Of a DNA stretch of 64,000 nt, positions 25,296 through 33,654 are shown piece after piece (the stretch's first letter is position 1; every line of letters begins with the position of its first letter). Origin of the DNA: Butyricicoccus_A sp963620595 (GTDB lineage: Bacteria; Bacillota; Clostridia; Oscillospirales; Butyricicoccaceae); contig CAVFAY010000009.1 of assembly GCA_963620595.1 (NCBI GenBank), forward strand, positions 1 to 64,000, written 5' to 3'. The translations under genes and the position numbers were made by a program. Under the pieces are notes generated by a model. That model was not told where the DNA came from. It searched no databases and saw nothing but the letters and a program-made list of their open reading frames with translations.

Positions 25296-26081
25296 TCAAT
25301 ATTTCAAATCCACATTTTTTACATCGGTAATAAACATATGTCCCGGCGCATGGGTAATGACAAATGGTGGTTTAGAATCCATAATGACATTCTGTGGTGT
25401 CACGCCGCACGGCCAGAACACCGGTACTTCGCCTTCGTTTATTGTGACCATATCGCCAAAATCCGGATGCTGTAAATCGTGAATGCCAATTGCCTCCGGA
25501 TTGCCGATATGAATCGGCGCACCATGCACCCGCGGCATATCACCGGTAATCAGCGTTGCCTTGACAATCTGATCATACGGCAATGGGCGCATACTGACAA
25601 CCATATTGCCATGAAATACACCCGCCGGTGCGCAAGCGATATTGGTCTTATACATCGGTACGTTGCAGCCCTCTTCAATGTGACGAACCGGCACGCCAGC
25701 TTCCAGCAGTGCTGACTCAAAGGAAAAGCTGCATCCAATCAAAAAGCTGACCAAATCATCGCGCCAAAATTGTTCCACGTCGGTATACTCGCCATCCAAC
25801 TCGCCGTTTCGGTAAATCCGATATTTCGGCAAATCATTGGCAATATCTGTGTCCTGCGCGATGCTGTGCAGAGCACGGCTGCCCTTGTCGCTGACTTCGA
25901 GCAGCGGACAGGATTTCGGATTGCGCTGAGCAAATAACAAAAAGTCATACGCAAGGTCTGCGGGAAGCACAACCAAATTGGCCTGTGCGTATCCGGCGCT
26001 CATACCTGCTGTCGGCCCCGTAATCTTCTTTTCTCGAATCAACTCGCGCACATCGCGCGGACTCATCTCAGAATAATTCAT
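25296..26081 (-). CDS. DUF1445 'putative hydro-lyase' (N-terminal half of D-glutamate cyclase)
   Basis: A 261-residue protein of the DUF1445/putative hydro-lyase family, homologous to the N-terminal domain of D-glutamate cyclase. Typical segments: TGPTAGMSAGYAQANLVVLP near the start, FLIGCSFSFESALLEAGVPV with the conserved Cys, and FWPCGVTPQ near the C-terminus. The start at 26081 follows GGAAGGAG and overlaps the end of pxpC by 14 bases, so the genes are coupled. With the separate DUF4392 gene it rebuilds the two-domain mammalian enzyme. The organism could cyclise D-glutamate and pass the product to the PxpABC proteins encoded on both sides. Confidence 0.85.
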   Translation of the reverse strand: MNYSEMSPRDVRELIREKKITGPTAGMSAGYAQANLVVLPADLAYDFLLFAQRNPKSCPLLEVSDKGSRALHSIAQDTDIANDLPKYRIYRNGELDGEYTDVEQFWRDDLVSFLIGCSFSFESALLEAGVPVRHIEEGCNVPMYKTNIACAPAGVFHGNMVVSMRPLPYDQIVKATLITGDMPRVHGAPIHIGNPEAIGIHDLQHPDFGDMVTINEGEVPVFWPCGVTPQNVIMDSKPPFVITHAPGHMFITDVKNVDLKY

Positions 26082-26985
26082 GCTGTTTCTCCTTCCGCGC
26101 GAGCTTGCTCGCCTCTCGCAATGATACCTGCTGAAACCGAACGTGATCACCTGGGCGGCACTGTGCCAGCTTCGGGATGTCAAACGTACAAACCGTCGCA
26201 ATCTTCGCATAGCCGCCGGTTGTCTGGCGGTCTGCCATCAAAACAATCGGCTTGCCATCCGACGCCACCTGTACTGATCCCAATGTGATGCCATCCGAAA
26301 TAATATCAGAGCCGTGATGGCTTTCAATCTCCGCACCGCTCATGCGATACCCCATGCGGTCGCTGTTGTCTGCAACCGTGTAGCTCTCATGGAAAAAGGT
26401 CTCAATGCCTTTCGCGGTAAACGCATCGTCCTGCGGACCGAGAACGGCACGCAGCACAACCTCTGTCGGGTATTCTTCCTCCGGCACGCGGCGATCCTTG
26501 AGCTGCTCCCATGTCTGATGCTCCTCGCCAATCGCCAAAATATCACCGGGAATCAAAGCTCTGCCCAGGAATCCGCCCATATGGCATTTCATGTTGGTCG
26601 AGCGGCTGCCCAAAACAATCGGCATATCGAATCCGCCAGCCGCAGCCAGATAGCATCGGCAGCCGGTCTTGGCAAACGACAGCATCAGCTCCTCTCCTTC
26701 ATGCAGTTCAAATGGCTGATTCATCGGAATCGTTTTCTTGTTCCGCTTCGGCTGCATGTCTGCTCCGGTCAATGCCAAAATCATATCCTGCATGGCAACA
26801 AAGCACGCACCGGCAAAGGTCATTTCCAAAACCGCTTCGCCGTTTGTGTTGCCGACAAGATAATTCGCACGATGATACGCACGGGTATCCATGCATCCGC
26901 CTACGCCGATGCCCATCGACTGATAGCCGAATCGTCCTTCATCCTGTACGGTTGTTAATGCTCCCGGACGCACAACTCTTAACAT
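26068..26985 (-). CDS. pxpC: 5-oxoprolinase subunit C (KipA family)
   Basis: A 305-residue biotin-dependent-carboxyltransferase-like protein (KipA/PxpC). Signatures: LRVVRPGALTTVQDEGRFGY at the N-terminus, GGCMDTRAYHRANYLVGN, LAAAGGFDMPIVLGSRST and VLMADRQTTGGYAKIATV near the end. In PxpABC it works with PxpB to phosphorylate or activate 5-oxoproline before ring opening. Its start overlaps the end of pxpB by 7 bases, and its stop overlaps the start of the DUF1445 gene by 14, so the set is tightly coupled. Length is normal. Confidence 0.95.
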   Translation of the reverse strand: MLRVVRPGALTTVQDEGRFGYQSMGIGVGGCMDTRAYHRANYLVGNTNGEAVLEMTFAGACFVAMQDMILALTGADMQPKRNKKTIPMNQPFELHEGEELMLSFAKTGCRCYLAAAGGFDMPIVLGSRSTNMKCHMGGFLGRALIPGDILAIGEEHQTWEQLKDRRVPEEEYPTEVVLRAVLGPQDDAFTAKGIETFFHESYTVADNSDRMGYRMSGAEIESHHGSDIISDGITLGSVQVASDGKPIVLMADRQTTGGYAKIATVCTFDIPKLAQCRPGDHVRFQQVSLREASKLARKEKQHELF

Positions 26986-27722
26986 ACAGACACCTCCTCT
27001 GTTTCCAGCTGGTAAGTGCCCGCTGTCACCTGTTCTCGAATGGTCTGATATTCTTCAGGAGAGATCGGAACAAACCGAATATATTCGCCCGCATGGCACA
27101 GAATATAGGGACTGTGCTTGGGGTCATACAGCTCCAGTGGTGTTCTGCCGATTAGCCGCCAGCCACCAGGAGAATCCAGCGGATAAACACCTGTCTGGCT
27201 GCCTCCGATGCCAACAGCGCCCGCCGGAATGCGGACACGCGGCGTCTTTAATCTCGGCATCTCCAGCCGTTTGTCCAAGCCGCCCAGATACGCAAATCCG
27301 GGCAAAAATCCCATCATATAAATGCGGTAATCGGTACCACTGTGTACGGCAATGACTTCTTGCTCTGACATACCAGCATGTGCGGCAAGATCTGCCATAT
27401 CCGGGCCAAACGCTCCGCCATAACAGCACGGAATTTTAATCACGCGCTTTTTGGTGCCTTCGCTGATCTGACAATTCTTTTCCAGCTTTTTGAGCTTGCG
27501 GCACAGGGCAGAAAAATGTGTCTGCACCGGGTCAAAGGTCACCATCAGCGAACGGAATGTCGGAATGACTTCCCGCACGCTGGGCAGCTGCGCATCCAAA
27601 ATACTCTTGCCCATTGCCTGTACTTTATCGTTGATCGCATCGCTGATCTCACTGCCGAACTCTACGACCAGCGCCGCATCCCCGGCCGGAAGATAGCGCG
27701 CTGTATTGGTCCGTCCGCTCAA
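26979..27722 (-). CDS. pxpB: 5-oxoprolinase subunit B (KipI family)
   Basis: A 247-residue KipI/PxpB protein (carboxyltransferase domain C/D). Signatures: RYLPAGDAALVVEFGSEISD, IPCCYGGAFGPDMADLAAHA, then FLPGFAYLGGLDKRLEMPR and GAVGIGGSQTGVYPLDSPGG. I choose a TTG start at 27722 because GGGAGGGAG lies 8 bases before it. A longer frame to 27803 would add 27 basic residues that look non-conserved and would overlap the end of dat. Function with PxpC and PxpA as described there. It follows dat after 34 bases. Confidence 0.93.
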   Translation of the reverse strand: MSGRTNTARYLPAGDAALVVEFGSEISDAINDKVQAMGKSILDAQLPSVREVIPTFRSLMVTFDPVQTHFSALCRKLKKLEKNCQISEGTKKRVIKIPCCYGGAFGPDMADLAAHAGMSEQEVIAVHSGTDYRIYMMGFLPGFAYLGGLDKRLEMPRLKTPRVRIPAGAVGIGGSQTGVYPLDSPGGWRLIGRTPLELYDPKHSPYILCHAGEYIRFVPISPEEYQTIREQVTAGTYQLETEEVSVC

Positions 27723-27756
27723 TGAAGCTCCCTCCCTTTTGTGAATTCTATTTCGT

Positions 27757-28602
27757 TTACTCTGCTGCGGTTGCGCTCTCGAATTCCTCGATGACTGCGG
27801 CACGCAGCTTTTCCATCAGCTCCGGATCCTTGCCGCCTGCCGGCTTACCATCAATCTCGCAAGCATGTAAGCACAGCTTGCTGGAGCTGGATACAATGAT
27901 TTCGTCCGCATCAAACAGCTCATCCAGTGTGTACGGCGTCTCGCTTACTGGGATTTCCAGCTTCTTGCACGCCTTAATCAGATGTGCACGTGCGATGCCC
28001 GGCAAAATCAAATTGTCTGTCGGTGCAGTGATGAACTTGCCGTCCTTCAGAATAGAAACATTACTGTGTGCACATTCCGTGACACGGTTGCCCGGACGAT
28101 AGAATACGGTCTCCTGACAGCCTGCCTTCTTTGCCTTTTCCGAAGCAACACAGGACGGAATCAGATTCAAGGTCTTAATGTTGCAGTGCAGGAAACGTGT
28201 ATCCGGCAGCGTAATCAGCTTGATCGGCTCCTTGCAGTCGCCGATGACCTGCGGGGTAATCATAATCCACAGATTGCCTGCCCCTTCTGTATATACATGG
28301 TTGCGGATGCCGGTGCCGCGCGTTACCTGATAGTAAACGAACAGTTCCGGATCGTCCATTTTATTCACCATTTCCTGGAGCAATTCCTTCAGCTCCGGCT
28401 TGGTAACCGGCATCACAATATCCAGCAGTCCTGCGCTGTTAAAGAAACGGTCAATGTGCTCATCAATGGCAAAAATCTTACCATTTCGTGCCGGTCCTGC
28501 ATCATATACTCCATCACCAAACCAACAAACACGGTCGTTCATCGGGATGGACATGTCTTCCAGCTCACCATATTTTCCGTTATAATAACCCAACGTTTTC
28601 AT
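27757..28602 (-). CDS. dat: D-amino-acid transaminase-like class IV aminotransferase
   Basis: A 281-residue PLP enzyme of fold type IV. MSIPMNDRVCWFGDGVYDAG is the class IV N-terminus. The PLP lysine is in NIKTLNLIPS; this I-K-x-L-N context, rather than the branched-chain pattern, is characteristic of D-amino-acid transaminase. ECAHSNVSILKDGKFITAP and NLILPGIARAHLI complete the family pattern. The ATG at 28602 follows GGAGG. Dat makes D-glutamate or D-alanine from 2-oxo acids, so it could supply or use the substrate of the D-glutamate cyclase encoded downstream. 4-amino-4-deoxychorismate lyase activity is less likely. First gene of the cluster. Confidence 0.87.
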   Translation of the reverse strand: MKTLGYYNGKYGELEDMSIPMNDRVCWFGDGVYDAGPARNGKIFAIDEHIDRFFNSAGLLDIVMPVTKPELKELLQEMVNKMDDPELFVYYQVTRGTGIRNHVYTEGAGNLWIMITPQVIGDCKEPIKLITLPDTRFLHCNIKTLNLIPSCVASEKAKKAGCQETVFYRPGNRVTECAHSNVSILKDGKFITAPTDNLILPGIARAHLIKACKKLEIPVSETPYTLDELFDADEIIVSSSSKLCLHACEIDGKPAGGKDPELMEKLRAAVIEEFESATAAE

Positions 28603-29002
28603 TTTTTCTGCCTCCAGAATGAAGAAATTTGCATCGTTTTTATCTTTATTATGCAAAAAGAGAACAAGCAAGTACCTTGTTAGCCCCATTGCCTGTTCCT
28701 TATATTTCACTATACGCCGCTTCTTAATTTTTTACAAGATCAATTGGTAATTTTCTCTATTTTTCTGTTATTTTTTATTTTTTTCGAATTTTTTTCGATT
28801 TTTTCTAGATTTTTCATAATTTATCTCCTGTTCTTTTCAGTTCGATTGTTTAAAAATCGGCGTGTAAACAAAGAATACAATTTGCATAACAGGTCTTAGA
28901 CGGCTGCATTTTCTTGCTTTGACTTGAACAAATATCCAAACAACCTATTAATAATTATACTTATTTTTAAGTACAATGACAATAGGGTGAGAAAAAAATT
29001 AC
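28603..29002. other. AT-rich intergenic region upstream of dat
   Basis: About 400 bases with long T-runs at 28725-28815. It must contain the dat promoter on the minus strand; a CATAAT-like -10 is near 28650. Overlapping small frames exist on both strands beyond 28896, including a 79-codon hydrophobic one ending at 28896, but none has a convincing ribosome binding site, so I do not call a gene. Confidence 0.4.
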
Positions 29003-29034
29003 GCACCAGACAACTTGCATACGCATATGCTAAA
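29003..29034 (+). repeat. Promoter-like repeat module, copy 1
   Basis: GCACCAGACAACTT, seven unrelated bases, CATATGCTAAA. The same two boxes with the same seven-base gap occur 37 bases before sigK (36054-36085). The second box fits the mother-cell sigma-K -10 pattern CATANNNTA. Downstream of this copy there is only a short non-coding stretch ending in the hairpin at 29094-29139. Confidence 0.45.
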
Positions 29035-29093
29035 ACGCCACCAAATAGCAGAATTAGGTCAAGCAAGGATATTTTGACATTTGATCCCAGAAC

Positions 29094-29139
29094 AAACATG
29101 ACATGTATCATCTTACACGGAATGATACATGTCATGTTT
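29094..29139 (-). terminator. Large palindromic hairpin after hyi
   Basis: AAACATGACATGTATCAT pairs with its complement around a seven-base centre, an 18-bp stem. On the minus strand it follows the hyi stop by about 25 bases and ends TTTGTTC, so it probably terminates the inositol/sugar operon; on the plus strand it would end a short RNA from the repeat module. Confidence 0.6.
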
Positions 29140-29164
29140 ATAAGCCTATGTATTACTAGAACGG

Positions 29165-29953
29165 TTAGAAAATTTCCATGATTGCCGGAACAGCAGTCTT
29201 GGTGTCAGTCTTCGGGAACAGCTCACAGCCGACAACGCCGGTATAGTTCAGTTCCTTGAGAACATTCATCACGTTCTTGTAGCAGATTTCGCCTGTGCCC
29301 GGTTCATGACGCCCCGGTGCATCGGCAATATGAATATGGCCAATGGTATCAATGTACTCACGAATGGTATCGCAAATCTTGCCTTCGTTGAGCTGCATAT
29401 GATATGCATCATACAGAATGCGCAGCTTTGGAGAGTGAATCAGACGAATCATCTCTGCTGCCACCTGCGTATTCTTCAGGAAATTGCCAACATGGTCGGT
29501 GGTGATGTTCAGACCTTCCAGATTCATCTGGATACCGCTCTCTTCTGCAATCTTTGCGCAGTCGAGCAGCATGTCGTACATGGAGCACAGCTTTACCGTA
29601 TCGGACAGGTTGTTATAATGATTGACAACAATACCGCCATCGCCCAGTGCATTGGAGTGAATGGTCACGCTCTTTGCACCGATCTTCTGTGCAGCTGCTA
29701 CAGATTTCTTCAAGAACTCCAGATACTTTTCTTTGTGGGTCGGATCAACCAGAGAATAATCCGCATCGCCGTTGAAACCGCTGATGCCAATGCCTGCCTT
29801 CTCTGCTGCTGCCTTGACAGCATCCAGATCCTTGTCCGTCCAGCTCCAGAACTCTACATAGTCGAAGCCATCGTCCTTTGCCGCCTGAAAACGATCGAGA
29901 AACGGAATCTCAGAATACATCGGTTCGATGCATGCGCCTTTTAACAGTCTCAT
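29165..29953 (-). CDS. hyi: Hydroxypyruvate isomerase-like TIM barrel enzyme (Hyi/OtnI)
   Basis: A 262-residue AP-endonuclease-type TIM barrel isomerase. GHIHIADAPGRHEPGTGEI near 205-223 is the signature of hydroxypyruvate/2-oxo-tetronate isomerases. Metal ligands are seen as Glu in MNLEGLN, Asp-His in LYDAYHMQL and the C-terminal Glu in VGCELFPK. The ATG has AAGGAG upstream. It is the last gene of the transporter-iolG-iolE operon, 60 bases after iolE. Context suggests breakdown of a polyol or sugar acid, though a pure inositol pathway does not need this enzyme. Another TIM-barrel sugar isomerase specificity is possible. Confidence 0.83.
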   Translation of the reverse strand: MRLLKGACIEPMYSEIPFLDRFQAAKDDGFDYVEFWSWTDKDLDAVKAAAEKAGIGISGFNGDADYSLVDPTHKEKYLEFLKKSVAAAQKIGAKSVTIHSNALGDGGIVVNHYNNLSDTVKLCSMYDMLLDCAKIAEESGIQMNLEGLNITTDHVGNFLKNTQVAAEMIRLIHSPKLRILYDAYHMQLNEGKICDTIREYIDTIGHIHIADAPGRHEPGTGEICYKNVMNVLKELNYTGVVGCELFPKTDTKTAVPAIMEIF

Positions 29954-30013
29954 ATGAAGTTCTCCTTTACTCTTTTGTTATACACTAACACAATTTATAT
30001 GCTATTGCAATCC

Positions 30014-30752
30014 TTAAATACCTGCTGTTTTCTTAATATAATTACGAGCCTTGCACGCATACTCAAACGGATTTGCCTTTGCCGGATCCTGCTCCGCTTC
30101 TACCACAAAGCAGCCTTCCAGAACAGTCTTACGGAACTTGAAGCCTTCTTCACGTGCACGCTTCATCATGTCCGGACGAATATCCTTCAGATGTACATGA
30201 CCGATACGCGGACCAAATTCCTTCGCTGCCTTTACTGCATCCTCGCCGGAGAAAGTAAAATGACCGGTATCAAAACACAGATATACATAGCGCGGATCGG
30301 TGTTATCCACCAAGCGCTTGGTCTCTTCAAAGGTCTGCACAACAGTTGCCATGTGGTGATGATAACACAGCTTAAAACCACGCTCTGTCGCAATTCTGCC
30401 CAGCTTATTCAGACCGGTGCACAGCTTGCCCCATTCTTCATCCGAAGCAATCGGCTTGTTGTCACCAAACATCGAGCACTCTTCTGCAAACAGATTGCGG
30501 GTCAGCTCACACACATTGATGCGAGATGCGCCGACCTTTTCCAAAAAGTCCAGCTGTGCAATAAAAGCCTTTTCATTTTCTTCATAGGGAGTAGAGCACA
30601 GGAAACTAGAAAACCACTGAGACGCAATTTTGATGCCGCGTAAATCCAGTGCTTTATTCAGCACATCCGGATCTGTCGGGAACTTGCCGCCGACTTCTGT
30701 TCCCTGAAAACCTGCCAATCGGCGCAATACCAAGTTTTACGTTATTAAACAT
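30014..30752 (-). pseudogene. iolE: Inosose dehydratase (IolE) with two internal deletions
   Basis: The gene begins at ATG 30752 behind AAGGAG and reads MFNNVKLGIAPIG, the normal IolE start. It then loses about 24 codons and shifts frame: the expected AGFQGTEVGGKFP resumes in another frame directly after PIG. A second, in-frame loss of about 30 codons occurs near the C-terminus, where VLEGCF joins straight to VVEAEQDPAKANP; normal IolE has a TVPGDG...GW stretch between them. The rest is clear IolE (QWFSSFL, FKLCYHHHMATVVQT, YLCFDTGHFTFSGEDA). A 239-residue product from an internal TTG is conceivable but would lack barrel strands and a metal ligand region. IolE dehydrates 2-keto-myo-inositol; here it is probably dead. 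Confidence 0.8.
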
Positions 30753-30793
30753 ATGTAATCTCCTTTTTCAAACAGGAAATGTCATTTTGACAA

Positions 30794-30826
30794 GGAGCCG
30801 GTCAGGTTGGCATTCCCGCCGGCTCC
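30794..30826 (-). terminator. Hairpin between iolG and iolE
   Basis: GGAGCCGG/CCGGCTCC, an 8-bp GC-rich stem with a 17-base loop, followed on the minus strand by TTGTCAAAATG. The T-run is weak, so it may be a partial terminator or an mRNA-stability element between the two genes. Confidence 0.45.
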
Positions 30827-30868
30827 TCGTTCAAAAAGTGGAGAGAGTTAGAGACTGGCAAATATCAA

Positions 30869-31885
30869 TTAGCCCTTGTAGAAGTCCGGACGATCAGTCA
30901 GCGGAACTTCTTCAATCGCGCCGCTCTTCTGAGACTTCAGGCAAGCGTCGGTAGTAACTGCTGCGCAGTAGCCATCCCAAGCGGAAGCAGCAACTTTGCA
31001 GTAAGTACCTGCGTTGCAAGCATCAGCCCAAGCCTGGAACTCACGGTCGTATGCTTCTGCAAAGTAGCCCAGACCGTCCGTGGTCATGCCCTTGTAATGG
31101 GTCTGGTTGGTGCAAACGTCTACACGAGACGGACGCGGCAGGGTTGCAGTGCCGTCCTCACACAGAACTTCGCAGCGAATGTCATATGCGTACTGGCAGT
31201 TTACCCAGATCTCGCAGCTGATTACCATACCGGAGGAAGTGGTCAGCATGACGATCTGCGGGTCGTGCAGATCCTTGTTCTTGGAATGACGAGAGCGCTT
31301 CGGGAAGATAACCTGCGCCTTGGTGAAGTAGTCGCCTACCAGCCATGCCATGGTGTCAATCTCATGGATCGCAGTTCCGGTAACAGCAACAACATCATCA
31401 TACTGTGCCGGATAATTTGCGTTACGATGTGCACAATGTGCTACCAGCGGAGCGCCCAGCTTGCCGGAAACAACCAGTGCCTTCAGCTCTTCGTAAGCCG
31501 GATCGAAACGACGGTTGAAGCCCATCTGAATCAGGCGCTTGCCGCCTGCAATCTCTGCGTCAACGACCTTCTTTGCACCCTCAGCAGATGCAGACAGCGG
31601 CTTCTCACAGAAGATGAACTTGCCGCACTTGATTGCTTCCAGGCAGTACTCCTCATGGGTGGAGTCGATGGATACAATAACAATTGCATCTACTTCCGGA
31701 TCGTTAATCAGCGCGAACGGATCAGCGATAAAACGAACGGACGGATACGGTGCGATAACTTCCTTTGCATGTGCCTCGTTGATGTCGGATACAGCAACAA
31801 CGGTTGCTCCGTTAATCTTGTTCATGATGCGCAGGAAATGCTGCGTGCCCATCGAACCTACACCGATAATACCTACGTTTAACAT
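30869..31885 (-). CDS. iolG: Inositol 2-dehydrogenase-like Gfo/Idh/MocA oxidoreductase
   Basis: A 338-residue NAD(P)-dependent oxidoreductase. The N-terminal Rossmann motif is NVGIIGVGSMGTQHF. The catalytic Lys is in FCEKPLSASAEGA, and the catalytic Asp/His pair in IHEIDTMAWLVGD matches inositol dehydrogenases, as does GFNRRFDPAYEEL. IolG oxidises myo-inositol to scyllo-inosose. The ATG at 31885 is preferred over an upstream TTG because AAGGAG is correctly spaced. It lies between the GPH transporter and the damaged iolE. With iolE broken, the dehydrogenase may serve another cyclitol or a different fate of inosose. Confidence 0.85.
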   Translation of the reverse strand: MLNVGIIGVGSMGTQHFLRIMNKINGATVVAVSDINEAHAKEVIAPYPSVRFIADPFALINDPEVDAIVIVSIDSTHEEYCLEAIKCGKFIFCEKPLSASAEGAKKVVDAEIAGGKRLIQMGFNRRFDPAYEELKALVVSGKLGAPLVAHCAHRNANYPAQYDDVVAVTGTAIHEIDTMAWLVGDYFTKAQVIFPKRSRHSKNKDLHDPQIVMLTTSSGMVISCEIWVNCQYAYDIRCEVLCEDGTATLPRPSRVDVCTNQTHYKGMTTDGLGYFAEAYDREFQAWADACNAGTYCKVAASAWDGYCAAVTTDACLKSQKSGAIEEVPLTDRPDFYKG

Positions 31886-31924
31886 AATCAAACACTCCTT
31901 TAAAAATTTTTTCTTGTTGTTGAT

Positions 31925-33316
31925 TTATTGTTCTGCTGCTTCCTTTGCAGCCTTCTCACGTGCTAACAGATCCTTCATGACCTTCGGATATTCCTTATCC
32001 AGATGATAGAACAGCAGGATAACAATGATAAAGATTGCCGTGGCAACCATGCCATATACAAACAGATTGTATACCGTATCCAGAGCCTTCTGCGTCTGTT
32101 CTGCTGCGCTTGCAACACCATTATATCCAGCCCAGCTCATGATTGCGCCGATTGCCGCAGAGCAGATGCCCTGTCCAAACTTCTGACCGGAAGTAACTGC
32201 ACTCTGAATCGCAGACGGTGTACGCATACCAGTCTTCCACTGGCCGTATTCTACAACGTCAGCGACCATGGTGTACATCATTGCGTACTCACAAGCCAGA
32301 CCAACGCCGCGTAGCAGCGTGCCGCCAAATACAACCGGTACACTCGTCGGGCCAAGCGGAATAATCAGTGCACCAACGATGATGCATACAGCACCAAACA
32401 CACACCAGTTTCTCTTAGACATCTTATGGATGAGCAGACCGATAATCGGTGTGCAGACAACCATCATAATCTGGCAGGCAAAGTTGATAACGCCCATCAG
32501 ATTTTCTGTACCCAGGAAGTTCTTGCAGTAATAGGTCAGCATCGTACCAGCAACTGTCTGATAGAATGCCAGCGCAAAGAAGAATAGGAATGCAATGATA
32601 AAGTACTTATTCTTAAACAGAACAGCGATTGCCGTCTTAAGCGGAAGTTTTTCGCCCTTGGACTCGTCAACAACCTGTACACGCTCCTTGGTGAAGAAGA
32701 AGCACCACAGCAGCAGTGCGCTGCACGCAATACCATAGATTGCCGTTGCCTTGATCCAAGCCTGCTGTCCGCCGCCGAGCAAAGATACCAGCGGCAGGAA
32801 TCCCAACGTCATTGCCATATTTGCCAGCGGAGAGATTGTCATACGAACAACGTTTGCGCTTGCACGCTCATTCTGATCTCTGGTCATATAGGTAACCAGC
32901 GTTGCATACGGCAGCTGTGTCAGCGTGTATACAACTGTCAGCATCAGGTTATACGTAATAAAGATGTAAATTGCCTGTGCCATACCGCCGATCTGCGGAA
33001 CCGTCATCAGAAGTACGGCAGCTACCGTATACGGAATAGCCATCCACAACAGCCATGGACGAACGCGTCCATACTTGGAACGGGTGCGGTCTACGATGAA
33101 GCCCGCGCAGATATCTGAGGCACCATTAAATACCTGAGAAATTGCAATGATCGTACCAACAGTTGCCGGCGAAACGCCTACAACATCTGTATAGAAAAAT
33201 ACCAGCAGCGTCGTAAACAATGCAAACATCGCGCAGGTTGCAACCTCGCCCATGCTGTACGATAGCTTTTCTTTCATGCTCAGTTTTCCGTCTGTCTGAG
33301 CCACTTCCTGTTTCAT
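31925..33316 (-). CDS. GPH-family sugar/polyol:cation symporter
   Basis: A 463-residue MFS protein of the glycoside-pentoside-hexuronide group, with 12 membrane segments. The N-terminal KLSYSMGEVATCAMF and the loop FIVDRTRSKYGRVRPWLLWM are the GPH signature (D-R-T-x-S-K-x-G-R-x-R-P-W). It heads the operon with iolG, iolE and hyi, behind a near-consensus promoter and a LacI-type palindrome. Import of inositol or a related cyclitol/sugar acid is inferred. GAGGGGAG precedes the ATG. Confidence 0.88.
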   Translation of the reverse strand: MKQEVAQTDGKLSMKEKLSYSMGEVATCAMFALFTTLLVFFYTDVVGVSPATVGTIIAISQVFNGASDICAGFIVDRTRSKYGRVRPWLLWMAIPYTVAAVLLMTVPQIGGMAQAIYIFITYNLMLTVVYTLTQLPYATLVTYMTRDQNERASANVVRMTISPLANMAMTLGFLPLVSLLGGGQQAWIKATAIYGIACSALLLWCFFFTKERVQVVDESKGEKLPLKTAIAVLFKNKYFIIAFLFFFALAFYQTVAGTMLTYYCKNFLGTENLMGVINFACQIMMVVCTPIIGLLIHKMSKRNWCVFGAVCIIVGALIIPLGPTSVPVVFGGTLLRGVGLACEYAMMYTMVADVVEYGQWKTGMRTPSAIQSAVTSGQKFGQGICSAAIGAIMSWAGYNGVASAAEQTQKALDTVYNLFVYGMVATAIFIIVILLFYHLDKEYPKVMKDLLAREKAAKEAAEQ

Positions 33317-33347
33317 AAAGTTTCTCCCCTCTTTGTGCTTTTATTTT

Positions 33348-33398
33348 TTGTGCTTCTTAGCACAATTATTTTATACCACATTATTTTAACACTGTCAA
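33348..33398 (-). promoter_or_regulatory. Promoter and LacI-type operator of the GPH-iolG-iolE-hyi operon
   Basis: Minus strand TTGACA (33398-33393), a 17-base spacer, TATAAA (33375-33370). Just downstream, covering the expected transcript start, is TTGTGCT-AAGA-AGCACAA (33365-33348), a perfect seven-base inverted repeat. A repressor there would block initiation; the LacI proteins encoded next door are the obvious candidates. Confidence 0.72.
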
Positions 33399-33585
33399 CG
33401 AAGATATTTTCAATAAATCCAGTGTTTTTTTCACTTTTATTATCGTTGTGTCAATTTTGTGCCGATCATTTCTGTGTGTTTTTTATCTTTTCTATGTATT
33501 CCGAAACTTTCTCGATTTTCCCCTTCCTCAATCCAAATTTCTTGCTGTTTTTTTGTTGATATTGCTCAGTTTTGATTCAAATGGG

Positions 33586-33624
33586 CAAAAAAAGCAGGAG
33601 TCAGATCTATAAATCCAACTCCTG
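33586..33624 (-). terminator. Terminator after the first lacI gene
   Basis: CAGGAGT/ACTCCTG stem (33595-33601 with 33618-33624), then CTTTTTTTG on the minus strand, about 30 bases past the stop. Confidence 0.75.
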
Positions 33625-33654
33625 TTTTGTGCTTTTTGCTTTATATGTGCACAA

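Noticed and set aside
28896..29135. 79-codon hydrophobic minus-strand frame that looks like a small membrane peptide
   Set aside because: Its start lies inside the large hairpin at 29094-29139, there is no ribosome binding site, and it overlaps the repeat module; hydrophobicity is expected from T-rich DNA.
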